Assembly (NCBI GenBank): GCA_031263625.1
Contig: JAISFK010000331.1
Span: forward strand, 1-9,014
Direction: 5' to 3'
From: Clostridiales bacterium
GTDB taxonomy: Bacteria > Bacillota > Clostridia > WRLR01
Length of the DNA: 9,014 bases
Part shown: positions 1 through 6,592 of the stretch, piece by piece
How the letters are laid out: each line of letters opens with the position of its first letter
Numbering within the stretch: position 1 is the first letter of the stretch
Position numbers and translations under genes: made by a program
Notes under the pieces: generated by a model
Seen by the model: the letters and a program-made list of their open reading frames with translations, nothing else
The model's database searches: none
What the model was told of the DNA's origin: nothing

Positions 1-223
1 TCGGCAGATTTTCGTAATAGCCGCGAAGCCTGCGGCAAAGCTCGAAGCCGTCCATTTTCGGCATCATTAGGTCGATAATCGCAAGGTCTGGCGGGTCAGC
101 TGTCCTTTCCGCGGCGTCACGGCCGTCCACGGCGAGGGCGACTTCAAAGCCGTTATTTTTTAAGTGAACCCGCACAAGTTCACGGATATTCGGGTCATCG
201 TCCACGACTAAAATTTTGGGCAT
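1..223 (-). CDS. Two-component response regulator, N-terminal receiver domain (partial, runs off left edge)
   Basis: The first 74 residues of a CheY-like receiver domain are present; the rest lies beyond the left edge. The protein starts MPKILVVDDD, giving the acidic pair D8/D9 that binds Mg2+. The phosphoacceptor is D51 in the context AIIDLMMPKMDGFE, with the usual M-P-K-M-D-G loop after it. Such proteins take a phosphoryl group from a sensor histidine kinase and then normally act as cytoplasmic transcription regulators. The output domain is not visible. The style of the sequence (GFELCRRLRGYY) and the 11-bp repeats upstream favour the OmpR/PhoB winged-helix class, but this is inference. The start at 223 is supported by AGGAG (235-231) seven bases upstream. 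A partner kinase would be expected past the left edge. It is separated from the hydrolase genes by 501 bp with several hairpins, so it is probably its own transcription unit. Confidence 0.92.
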   Translation of the reverse strand, partial: MPKILVVDDDPNIRELVRVHLKNNGFEVALAVDGRDAAERTADPPDLAIIDLMMPKMDGFELCRRLRGYYENLP

Positions 224-229
224 CGCATC

Positions 230-264
230 GCTCCTGAAGAAAGCTCCTGAATAAGGCTCCTGAA
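230..264 (-). repeat. Three 13-bp tandem repeats carrying Shine-Dalgarno-like cores
   Basis: On the plus strand GCTCCTGAA occurs at 230-238, 243-251 and 256-264, exactly 13 bp apart. Read on the transcribed strand each copy is TTCAGGAGC, so AGGAG is present three times in front of the response regulator. Only the copy nearest the gene (235-231) is spaced correctly (seven bases) from the ATG at 223. The other two lie 20 and 33 bases from the start. I see no suitably placed in-frame start codon for the outer copies. They could be decoy or standby ribosome sites, or simply a small duplication. Confidence 0.75.
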
Positions 265-297
265 GAAGCCTCTTTGTGTAATGTTATAAAGGCCGAA

Positions 298-319
298 TGT
301 AAACGGATATTAAACGGAA
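298..319 (-). promoter_or_regulatory. Putative 11-bp direct-repeat operator and promoter of the response regulator
   Basis: Plus-strand positions 298-308 and 309-319 form two abutting 11-bp repeats that agree at 8 of 11 positions and share TAAACGGA apart from one T/A-side difference at the edge. On the minus strand they read TTTACA and TTTAAT at the same phase. Eleven-base spacing is the known arrangement for PhoB/OmpR-type winged-helix regulators, so autoregulation by the downstream regulator is an attractive idea. TTTACA (303-298) also resembles a -35 element, but the hexamer 17 bases on (280-275, TACACA) is a weak -10. TATAAC (288-283) is a better -10 but lacks a good -35. The exact promoter is unresolved. 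Confidence 0.35.
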
Positions 320-467
320 GCCCCCCTTAATCCCTCCAGCCCCAACAGTAATCGACCGCCGTAAGCAACTGCTGCGGCTGCGGCTACAGCGGCTGCCGCG
401 AGCCGAAAGCCATGACCGCCGCAATCGCCGCAACCCGAAAGCTACGGCGCAAAAGCCGCGATGCCGC

Positions 468-501
468 AAAGGCCCCCTGCGACATCTCTCAGGGGGCCTT
501 T
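468..501 (-). terminator. Perfect 12-bp stem hairpin, possible terminator
   Basis: AAAGGCCCCCTG (468-479) and CAGGGGGCCTTT (490-501) are exact reverse complements around a 10-base loop. It lies 224 bases past the stop of the GH2-GH43 gene and ahead of the response-regulator promoter region, where a terminator would be expected. The stem is strong and ends in TTT on both strands, but neither side has a long T run. The plus-strand tail (TTTGTTCT) is slightly more T-rich than the minus-strand tail (TTTGCGGC). It may therefore be a weak or bidirectional terminator, or a 3'-end stabilising structure. Confidence 0.5.
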
Positions 502-509
502 GTTCTAAA

Positions 510-603
510 GCGGGCTACGCCCGCAACCCAAGTCGGAACGGGAAAGCGCGGTTTCCCCGTTCCTCACGGGCGCGCCGCCCGCGCCGCGCTCATCCGCGCG
601 GCG
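510..603. repeat. Array of four short hairpins
   Basis: Four inverted repeats follow one another. They are GCGGGC/GCCCGC at 510-515 and 519-524 (loop 3); AACGGGAAA/TTTCCCCGTT at 537-545 and 552-561 (loop 6, one bulged C); CGGGCG/CGCCCG at 567-572 and 576-581 (loop 3); and CGCCGCGC/GCGCGGCG at 582-589 and 596-603 (loop 6). The last two abut without a gap, and the last abuts the palindrome at 604-666. The region is very GC-rich, which makes short stems more likely by chance. The density and ordered succession are still notable. The function is unknown; transcript-end protection or a structured RNA are options. Confidence 0.6.
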
Positions 604-666
604 TTAGTCCCTTACAGGCGCTGAATTTTTGTTGTTTTTTGCGGTTATGCGCCTGTAAGGTACTAA
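604..666. repeat. 63-bp near-perfect palindrome, MITE- or REP-like
   Basis: The arms 604-621 and 649-666 pair at 17 of 18 positions. The inner 12 bp (CCTTACAGGCGC against GCGCCTGTAAGG) are exact, then comes one mismatch (C609/T661), then five more pairs (TTAGT/ACTAA). The 27-base loop (622-648) is T-rich on the plus strand and A-rich on the minus strand, unlike the GC-rich surroundings. Because the T tract is in the loop and not after the stem, a simple intrinsic terminator is not a good explanation. A miniature inverted-repeat element, a REP-type repeat or the remnant of an insertion are plausible. I see no transposase in the window. Confidence 0.65.
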
Positions 667-674
667 TATTCGCT

Positions 675-715
675 GCCTTCGCTTCGTTCGCTCTGCCTCG
701 CGCTCCGTTCGCTCT
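675..715 (-). repeat. Purine-rich 20/21-bp tandem repeat after the GH2-GH43 stop codon
   Basis: On the transcribed (minus) strand, 715-695 and 694-675 are two adjacent copies, 21 and 20 bases long. Both begin AGAGCGAACG and end in AGGC. A further partial copy (AGCGAA) follows. The repeat starts only nine bases beyond the stop codon of the giant hydrolase gene. It is GA-rich and contains several GCGAACG/GAGCGA motifs. Its role is unknown; it could be a mobile-repeat boundary or a 3' untranslated element. Confidence 0.6.
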
Positions 716-724
716 CTGACCAGC

Positions 725-3700
725 TTATAAACCGATGCTGGCCGCGGCGCACAGCGGAACGAATGTGCCGGCGTTCCACAGGAACGCCTTCGCGCTCGCC
801 CCGTTGGCCGGCGCGTCCAGCTCAAGCGCGAGCCGGCCCTCCTCGAACGCGCCCAGCTCAAGCGCCCTGCTCTCCAAGGCGACCAGCGCGCCGTTCGCGT
901 CGTAGATCGCGACCATGCACAGCGCGCTGAGGGGCGCCGGCCCGTTCGCGACGGAGAACTCGGCCGACGCGCCGCCGCCGGACGCGCTGATCTCGGCGAC
1001 GGCGATCTCCGACGCCTCGACGGCCGTGAACGTCCGCGTGATCGACACGAGTTCAAGGCCGTCGCCCGTTATGTTGTAGGCGTCCTGATACGCGCCGCCC
1101 GCTTTCTGCCTCTGGTACGTAAATGTCACGTCAACCGAGCCGGGCCGCAGGAATGTCAGCGTTCCCGCCGCACCCGTTGAGCCTGCGGCCGCGTACACGG
1201 CGACAGGATCGTCGCCGCCGCCTTCGCCCGCGCCCTCGCCGCCCACGCTCACAACCACCCTGTTCAGCGCGTGGCTCAGCAGGAACCTCCCGCCGTCAGC
1301 GTTGGCGACAAACCAGTTCAGGCCCAGCTTGTTGTTGGCGGCGCTGTAATTGAACAGCACGGTTCCCGGCCCTTCCCCCGGCCCCGCATTTTCGCCAGCG
1401 CCACTGCCGCCGCCAGCACTACCGGCGCCGCCGAGCTCAAGCCCGATTGCCAGCGGCCCCACGCCGGACGGAAGCGGCTGGTCGCCCTTGATCTGCGTGA
1501 CGGTCAGCGTCGGCGCACCGTCCGTCAGCAACGTGTCGTCAATGTACAGCCTGTTCGCGTATATGCGCCTGTTGCCGGTCGTCCCCGCCCTGGCGTGGTA
1601 GACGTGGTACAGCTCCGAGCCGTCCGGCGACGCGATGACGCTGCCGTGCCCGGTGCTGTATATCGGAACGTCCGGATCCGCGCCGACGAGGGGGTTGCCG
1701 CTGGATTTCTTCCATGGGCCAAGCGGGCTGTCGGAAACGGCGTAGCCCTCGCCGTAGTACTGGTTTTCATAGTTGTTGCACGAGTAGACGATGTAGTAGA
1801 TCGGCTTTTCGCCCGTCCCGTCGTCGAAGCTGTGCTTGATGATGAAAGAGCCCTCGGCCCAGCGGCGGTTCTTCCTCGCCCCGCTGTACGCCGCGTAGTC
1901 GTCAACGTGGGCGTTCTCCCAGCTCTGGGGCTCGCTCGCGTAGTTGATCGCCGGCACGAAGCCGTCCATCCTGCCGGGCGAGGCGTCGCCGGGCGCCTTG
2001 TTCGCGTTTATGTAGGCAGATTTGACGGTTGGCATTGTCGGCTCGCCGTCCGCGGTCCACCAGTCCGTGTTGAGCTCCACGGCGTAAATGTTCGACTCCT
2101 CTATGTACTTGCCGAGCGCGTCGTCCCATACCCAGTTTCTGTAGGCGTTTCTGGAATAGTAGAAATAGATGCGCCCGTCGTCGTCAAAGAAGACGTTCGC
2201 GTCGATGAACGGTATGTAGACGCCCTTGGGAGCCGTCTCGCCGAGCTCCTTCGTCGCCGGGGGATCCCGGAACGGCGAGGCCATGAGCTGGTTGACGTCA
2301 TGGTAGTCGGGGTCGTAGGGCCAGTAGTCGATCGGCCCCTTCGCTATGTTGTAGAACGGCCCCTCTGGCGACTTGGACACCGCCACGCCCGTCTTGCACG
2401 CCTCCTCAAAATCGCTGAAGCCAAAGTGCTCCAGGCGGTTGGCGGCCGACGTCATCCTGCCCGAATAGAACAGGTAGTAGTAGCCGTTGTTCTCGTTGTA
2501 GTAGCATTCGGGCGCCCAGAACCAGTCGTTCGCCCATGTGTTCGGGTCGTTCGTCGGTATCGCGCCGTTGAGCTGCTCCCACGTGGCCAAATCCGCCGAG
2601 CGGTAGATGCCGAAGCGGTATCCGGATCTGGCGCCGTCCGTCGAATAGGCGTAGTAGTACCCGGAATTTTTGTCGTAGATCACCTGCGGGTCCGCCGCGT
2701 TGCTGGTCGGGTTGTTGTGGAACGTCAGCGAGCCGTCGTATCCCCAGATGGCATACAGCGTCATGTCCTCCGGCGGCATGACAACCTCGTCGCCGGGCTT
2801 GTAGCCCGTTCCCAGGCCGTTTGCCTTCGTGTTCCACTCCACAAAGCGCTTGCCAGCAGGCGCCGCGTATGTGTTGGCCGCTGCGGCGAACGCCTCGCCC
2901 GGCGCCCCGACGCTGGCGGCCGGCCCCTCGCCCGCGCCGCCGTTCCCGGCATACGACACGGCGCGATCCTCCGGCCCGTACTCGGTCTTGCTGTATTCCA
3001 TGGCATAGCCCACGTCCAGATTCTCAACCGGCAGGATGCTGTAGCTGTATCTCAGCGCGCCGCCCGTGGCCATGGGCCTGTACTGGTCGCGCACGATCCT
3101 GCCCCAGGAGTCGTCGCCGCCCACGCCCGCGCTCGTCATGTTGACGCGCAGGCAGATGTCGCCGTCGGCCACCGGCTCAAGCTCGTATGGATGCTTGTAG
3201 CGGAACTCGCCAAGCTCGGCGGGCGCGTAGCGCAGTGCGTTGAACTCTATGTACGGGCTGTTGGGAATCGACCTGTCCACAAACTGGTCGGCGTTTCTGT
3301 GCACTTTTGTGCTGAGCAGGTAGTCGGATTCGGGATCGACCGAGCCCTTGACGACTATTCCGAAGCCGTCGTCGTCGGTCATGGAGAACCAGCGCGTTTC
3401 GACCTTGTTGCCCGTCTCCTGCGTCATGGCGTACTGGAAGTACTGCTCGGCGACCGTGCCGCTCCACAGGCCGACGTGGCTGCCCCACTTGCGGTCGGTG
3501 TACGATTCGCCGGGGCCGCGCCCGAACCACGTCAAGTTTTTGAAGTCGGACTTGACGGTCATCATGCTGCCGATTTCCTGCATGTAGTACATGCGGGTCC
3601 TTGTCCGCGCGTTGGCGTCCGTCTCGTTCGCGGGCGGCGCCGGAGGGCCGTTGAGCGCGTAGTCATACGCGACGTTCACCTCGCCGTTGGGATACACCGT

Positions 3701-6592
3701 GTACGTCGCGGTGTACGCGCCCTTGGACGGAAATTCCCCCGTGACCTTGACGGTGACAAAACTGTCCGAGCCGTCAACCTCGACCGCCGCCGTGGTCCGG
3801 TTCTCGGCGGCCTCCCTGTACGCGGTGAAGCTGGCGGCGAGCGCGCCGCCGCTGTTCATGGGATACTCGTTGTCGGTGGGCGCGCGCCAGAAGTTGGGCA
3901 CGGGGCCGGATGCGAGGAGATCCCTGCCCTTGAACTTGTAAGCCGTGATGGCGCCGCTCAGCTTGCTGACCGCCACGCTGAAGTCCGCGCCGGAAACGCT
4001 CACGCTGTCGTCGTCCTCCGCGACGCTGACGGCGCCTTCCGCAAACGGGGCCTTCTTGCCCGCGGGCTGGCCGAAGCTAACGGGCATCTGGCTCTGCGAA
4101 ACCACGAAGCCGGCGTCGGCCCACACGGTGTCTTCCCTCAGCGCGAAGTACACGTTAAAGAAGTACTCGTCGCCCGCGGCGGCGTCCGAAGGGACGTCAA
4201 ACGGCACGGGGAAATCCGCCGACGTCATGGTTGCCCCCTCGTAGTTGGGAGCGGTGACATGGGGCGGGGCCGGCGAGACGATCGCGACCGGCACGACGCC
4301 CGCAGGCGCGGGCGCCACGTCCAAAACGCCCTTGCCCGACTGCGCCACGGCGCCGTTTTTGACAAGCTCCCACGACATGTCGTACTCGCTCGCGTTCGCG
4401 AACAGGTACTTGTTGCTGACGGTGTACGTGCCGCTGTCTTTGAGCTCCGCCGTCAGCCCCCTGTAGGCGTGCTTGACCTCGGCCATCTGCGGGTAGGGCA
4501 CTCGGTCCGCAGTGACCATTCCGTCCATGCAGAAGTTGCGCTGGTCGCGCACGGCGCCCCAGTCCCCGTCAAAGCCGAGGAATTTCTCGTCCGGGCTGCC
4601 CGGCACGGGCGTCCACAGGCCGTGATCCGACCATTCCCATATAAACGCGCCCTGTGCCCTCGGCAGCTTGTCGAAAATCTCGATAAACTCGGCCATGTTG
4701 CCGTTCGAGTTGCCCATGGCGTGGGCGTACTCGGCCATTATGGAAGGCTTCTGCGAGTTCTGGACGTTTTGCCACCAGCCGCCGGACTGGCTCAGCGTGG
4801 TGCTCGTGGACGGCCCGTAAAAGCCGCTGTGCAGATCCAGGCCCGCCATGCCGTCCGAGAACTGCGCGTGCGTGAGGCGCGACGGGTCTTTTGCCTGGAT
4901 GTGGCCCAGCATTGCCAGATTCCCGGCGTTGCCCGTTCCCAGCGTGCCGCCGGCCTCGTTGCCGAGGGACCAGCAGACGATCGACGGGTAGTTGATGCCC
5001 TGCGCGACCATGTTGTTCTGGCGGTCGATCAGCCCAGGCAGCCACACGGCCTGCGAGGCGGCCGGCGGCGTCGTCAGCCCGTGGGTTTCATAGTTGGCCT
5101 CGTCCATGATGTACAGCCCGTACTCGTTCGCCAGCTCGTAATAGAGCCTGTGGTGCGGGTAGTGGGACATGCGGACGGCGTTCACGTTGTGCGTCTTCAT
5201 GAGCTCGTAGTCGCGGCGGATAAAGTCGATGTCAACGACCTTGCCCGTCTCAGGGTTGGACTCGTGCATGTCCACGCCGTAGAACAGCAGCCTTGAGCCG
5301 TTTATGAGCACGCGGGCGCTCTGGCGCTTCTCGTCCGCGGCGCCGTCCATGTTCACGGACTTCACTTCCCTGAAGCCGACGCGGATGCATGTGGTTTCAA
5401 GAATCGTGTCGCCGTCCTTGAGCGTCATGACCAGCTTGTAGAGGTTGGGGTGCTCGGCGGACCACAGCTTGGGCGAGGCGACCGCAATCGCGCCGCTCAC
5501 GTCGGCGCCGACGTAGCCGTTGCCCAGCAGGTTTGTCTTCGCCTCATACGCCGGCTCGCCGAACGAGGCCGCGCCCACGACAGCGTCCGCGGCGTCATAC
5601 AGCGTCGCGCTGAGCCTCGCGCCCGCTTTCATGGCCGCGCCGGCGCCCATGTCACGCAGGAGCGCCTTGATGCCGAGGTTCCAGTCGCCGTCGTACTGAT
5701 CGGGCTCCGCGGGCCGGGGTATCGCCTCAAAGTCATAGAGGGCTATTTTGGGCTTCGCCGTGAGATAGATGTCGCGGAATATGCCGGAAAGGCGCATCAT
5801 GTCCTGGTTTTCGTACCAGCTGCCGGCGCTCCAGCGGAACACCTGAACGGCTATGGCGTTCTGCCCGGCGTAGTCGATATACGGGGAGACGTCAAACACC
5901 TTGCCCGTGTAGCTGTCTTCGCCGTATCCGACCCTGTGCCCGTTTATCCAGATGTAGCAGTCGGACTCGACGCCGTCCAGATTGAGGAAGACGGCGCGGT
6001 CGCCCCAGGACGGGTCGATCTCGAACGTCCGGCGGTACGTGCCGACGGGGTTGAAGTTCTTGGGCGCGGACGGATAGGCGACCGTGCCGTTGTTCATGCC
6101 GGTTTTGGCCCAGGGGACAGTGCTGTTCACGTACATCGGCTCGTCGTACTTGAGCGTACCGTCCGCATTCCAGTTCACCTGCCAGTTGCCCGGCACCGCG
6201 ATGTCATCCCAGCCGCCGGCGTCAAACCCCAAGGCGGCAAAGCTGTCCTCGCCGACGTCCGACGGGCGGCTCGCAGGGTTTGCGGCGTGCAAAAACTTCC
6301 ACGTGCCGTTGAGCGTCTGGTAGTACGCGGATTCCTCCGGATAGAGGTTGTGGAATTCCTTCGCGTCCGCCTCGTTCGCGTATGGGAAAAAAGTCGCGTG
6401 CGGATCCTCGCGGTTCACCGCGTACACGCTGTTCGTGTCCCATTCGCTGCCTGTCCACGCCGCGTCGGGGGGCGCCGCCGCGCCGGCCGCCGCAAAGGCG
6501 CTGACAAGCATCGCCGCCGCAAAAAGGCATTGAACCGCTCTTTTCATTCCTTTCATTCTTTTCATCCCTTTCATTCTTCTCATCCCTTTCAT
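725..6592 (-). CDS. Secreted GH2 beta-galactosidase / InlB-like repeat / GH43 fusion enzyme
   Basis: This 1955-residue protein starts with a signal peptide: a Lys/Arg-rich n-region (1-18), a hydrophobic core (about 19-36) and an AAA site near residue 40, so it is probably exported. Residues about 60-1200 are a full LacZ-like GH2 enzyme. The sugar-binding domain has LNGTWKF, PMYVNST and ENQDMMRLSGIFRDI. The TIM barrel has metal ligands E502 and H504 (ETHG), acid/base E546 (SLGNEAG) and nucleophile E621 (MAEYAHAMGN). The small-chain domain runs from about 870 to 1190. Spacing of these residues matches E. coli LacZ closely. Residues about 1210-1284 are an InlB-type B-repeat (FVEWNTKANG, TLYAIWG). 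A GH43 five-bladed propeller follows (about 1290-1690), with candidate base D1301 (ADPQVIYD), pKa modulator D1464 (FIDANVFFD) and acid E1580 (RRWAEGSF). A Gly-rich linker (about 1718-1742) leads to two unassigned beta-rich domains. No LPXTG or SLH anchor is seen. Beta-galactosidase activity is well supported; the GH43 substrate (arabinosyl, xylosyl or galactosyl) is not assignable. Part of an operon with the beta-helix gene 53 bp upstream. Confidence 0.93.
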   Translation of the reverse strand: MKGMRRMKGMKRMKGMKRAVQCLFAAAMLVSAFAAAGAAAPPDAAWTGSEWDTNSVYAVNREDPHATFFPYANEADAKEFHNLYPEESAYYQTLNGTWKFLHAANPASRPSDVGEDSFAALGFDAGGWDDIAVPGNWQVNWNADGTLKYDEPMYVNSTVPWAKTGMNNGTVAYPSAPKNFNPVGTYRRTFEIDPSWGDRAVFLNLDGVESDCYIWINGHRVGYGEDSYTGKVFDVSPYIDYAGQNAIAVQVFRWSAGSWYENQDMMRLSGIFRDIYLTAKPKIALYDFEAIPRPAEPDQYDGDWNLGIKALLRDMGAGAAMKAGARLSATLYDAADAVVGAASFGEPAYEAKTNLLGNGYVGADVSGAIAVASPKLWSAEHPNLYKLVMTLKDGDTILETTCIRVGFREVKSVNMDGAADEKRQSARVLINGSRLLFYGVDMHESNPETGKVVDIDFIRRDYELMKTHNVNAVRMSHYPHHRLYYELANEYGLYIMDEANYETHGLTTPPAASQAVWLPGLIDRQNNMVAQGINYPSIVCWSLGNEAGGTLGTGNAGNLAMLGHIQAKDPSRLTHAQFSDGMAGLDLHSGFYGPSTSTTLSQSGGWWQNVQNSQKPSIMAEYAHAMGNSNGNMAEFIEIFDKLPRAQGAFIWEWSDHGLWTPVPGSPDEKFLGFDGDWGAVRDQRNFCMDGMVTADRVPYPQMAEVKHAYRGLTAELKDSGTYTVSNKYLFANASEYDMSWELVKNGAVAQSGKGVLDVAPAPAGVVPVAIVSPAPPHVTAPNYEGATMTSADFPVPFDVPSDAAAGDEYFFNVYFALREDTVWADAGFVVSQSQMPVSFGQPAGKKAPFAEGAVSVAEDDDSVSVSGADFSVAVSKLSGAITAYKFKGRDLLASGPVPNFWRAPTDNEYPMNSGGALAASFTAYREAAENRTTAAVEVDGSDSFVTVKVTGEFPSKGAYTATYTVYPNGEVNVAYDYALNGPPAPPANETDANARTRTRMYYMQEIGSMMTVKSDFKNLTWFGRGPGESYTDRKWGSHVGLWSGTVAEQYFQYAMTQETGNKVETRWFSMTDDDGFGIVVKGSVDPESDYLLSTKVHRNADQFVDRSIPNSPYIEFNALRYAPAELGEFRYKHPYELEPVADGDICLRVNMTSAGVGGDDSWGRIVRDQYRPMATGGALRYSYSILPVENLDVGYAMEYSKTEYGPEDRAVSYAGNGGAGEGPAASVGAPGEAFAAAANTYAAPAGKRFVEWNTKANGLGTGYKPGDEVVMPPEDMTLYAIWGYDGSLTFHNNPTSNAADPQVIYDKNSGYYYAYSTDGARSGYRFGIYRSADLATWEQLNGAIPTNDPNTWANDWFWAPECYYNENNGYYYLFYSGRMTSAANRLEHFGFSDFEEACKTGVAVSKSPEGPFYNIAKGPIDYWPYDPDYHDVNQLMASPFRDPPATKELGETAPKGVYIPFIDANVFFDDDGRIYFYYSRNAYRNWVWDDALGKYIEESNIYAVELNTDWWTADGEPTMPTVKSAYINANKAPGDASPGRMDGFVPAINYASEPQSWENAHVDDYAAYSGARKNRRWAEGSFIIKHSFDDGTGEKPIYYIVYSCNNYENQYYGEGYAVSDSPLGPWKKSSGNPLVGADPDVPIYSTGHGSVIASPDGSELYHVYHARAGTTGNRRIYANRLYIDDTLLTDGAPTLTVTQIKGDQPLPSGVGPLAIGLELGGAGSAGGGSGAGENAGPGEGPGTVLFNYSAANNKLGLNWFVANADGGRFLLSHALNRVVVSVGGEGAGEGGGDDPVAVYAAAGSTGAAGTLTFLRPGSVDVTFTYQRQKAGGAYQDAYNITGDGLELVSITRTFTAVEASEIAVAEISASGGGASAEFSVANGPAPLSALCMVAIYDANGALVALESRALELGAFEEGRLALELDAPANGASAKAFLWNAGTFVPLCAAASIGL
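6539..6592 (-). repeat. Three 18-bp tandem repeats forming the start codons and signal-peptide n-region
   Basis: The first 54 bases of the GH2-GH43 gene are three copies of an 18-bp unit (6592-6575, 6574-6557, 6556-6539). Each neighbouring pair differs at a single base. The units encode MKGMRR, MKGMKR and MKGMKR. In-frame ATG codons occur every nine bases at 6592, 6583, 6574, 6565, 6556 and 6547. Every ATG at a unit start after the first has a purine-rich AAAGGG or similar stretch about nine bases upstream, so several could serve as starts. Gain or loss of a unit would keep the frame and change only the number of positive charges ahead of the hydrophobic core. I keep 6592 as the start because it is the first ATG after an in-frame TGA (6631-6629) and has an SD-like tract. 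Confidence 0.85.

Larger units (their letters stand above)
224..724. other. 501-bp intergenic region, structured, no convincing gene
   Basis: This is the stretch between the stop of the GH2-GH43 gene and the start of the response regulator. From high to low coordinates it holds a purine-rich tandem repeat (715-675), a 63-bp palindrome (666-604), four short hairpins (603-510), a terminator-like stem (501-468), a GC-rich stretch in which I see only three copies of GCGGCT (374-394), and then promoter/operator-like sequence and repeats in front of the response regulator (319-230). Short open frames cross it on both strands (284-469 minus, 412-624 plus). Their translations are arginine- and alanine-rich, run through the hairpins and match no family I recognise, so I do not call them genes. 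A structured non-coding RNA is possible but not shown. Confidence 0.7.

Noticed and set aside
284..469. A 61-codon frame on the minus strand ahead of the response regulator
   Set aside because: It is Arg/Ser-rich, overlaps the putative operator and matches nothing I recognise.
412..624. A 70-codon frame on the plus strand in the intergenic region
   Set aside because: It runs through the terminator-like stem and four hairpins, is strongly basic and low-complexity, and has no convincing ribosome site.
510..666. The hairpins as a CRISPR array or integron attC site
   Set aside because: The stems differ from each other in sequence and spacing, so there is no direct-repeat/spacer pattern, and there are no cas or integrase genes or attC core sites.
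604..1056. A 150-codon Arg/Ser-rich frame on the minus strand
   Set aside because: It overlaps the 3' end of the GH2-GH43 gene in another frame and runs through the palindrome; its composition is typical of a shadow frame.
1271..5296. A 1341-codon open frame on the plus strand
   Set aside because: It is fully antisense to the GH2-GH43 gene. Its translation is Val/Arg/Ala-rich without recognisable domains, while the minus strand carries clear GH2 and GH43 motifs. Long antisense frames are usual in GC-rich genes with GC-ending codons.
1717..6592. Frameshift or mis-assembly as the cause of the GH2-GH43 fusion
   Set aside because: The frame is continuous across both modules. The junction is a defined B-repeat domain, and I see no leftover stop, start or ribosome site between the modules.
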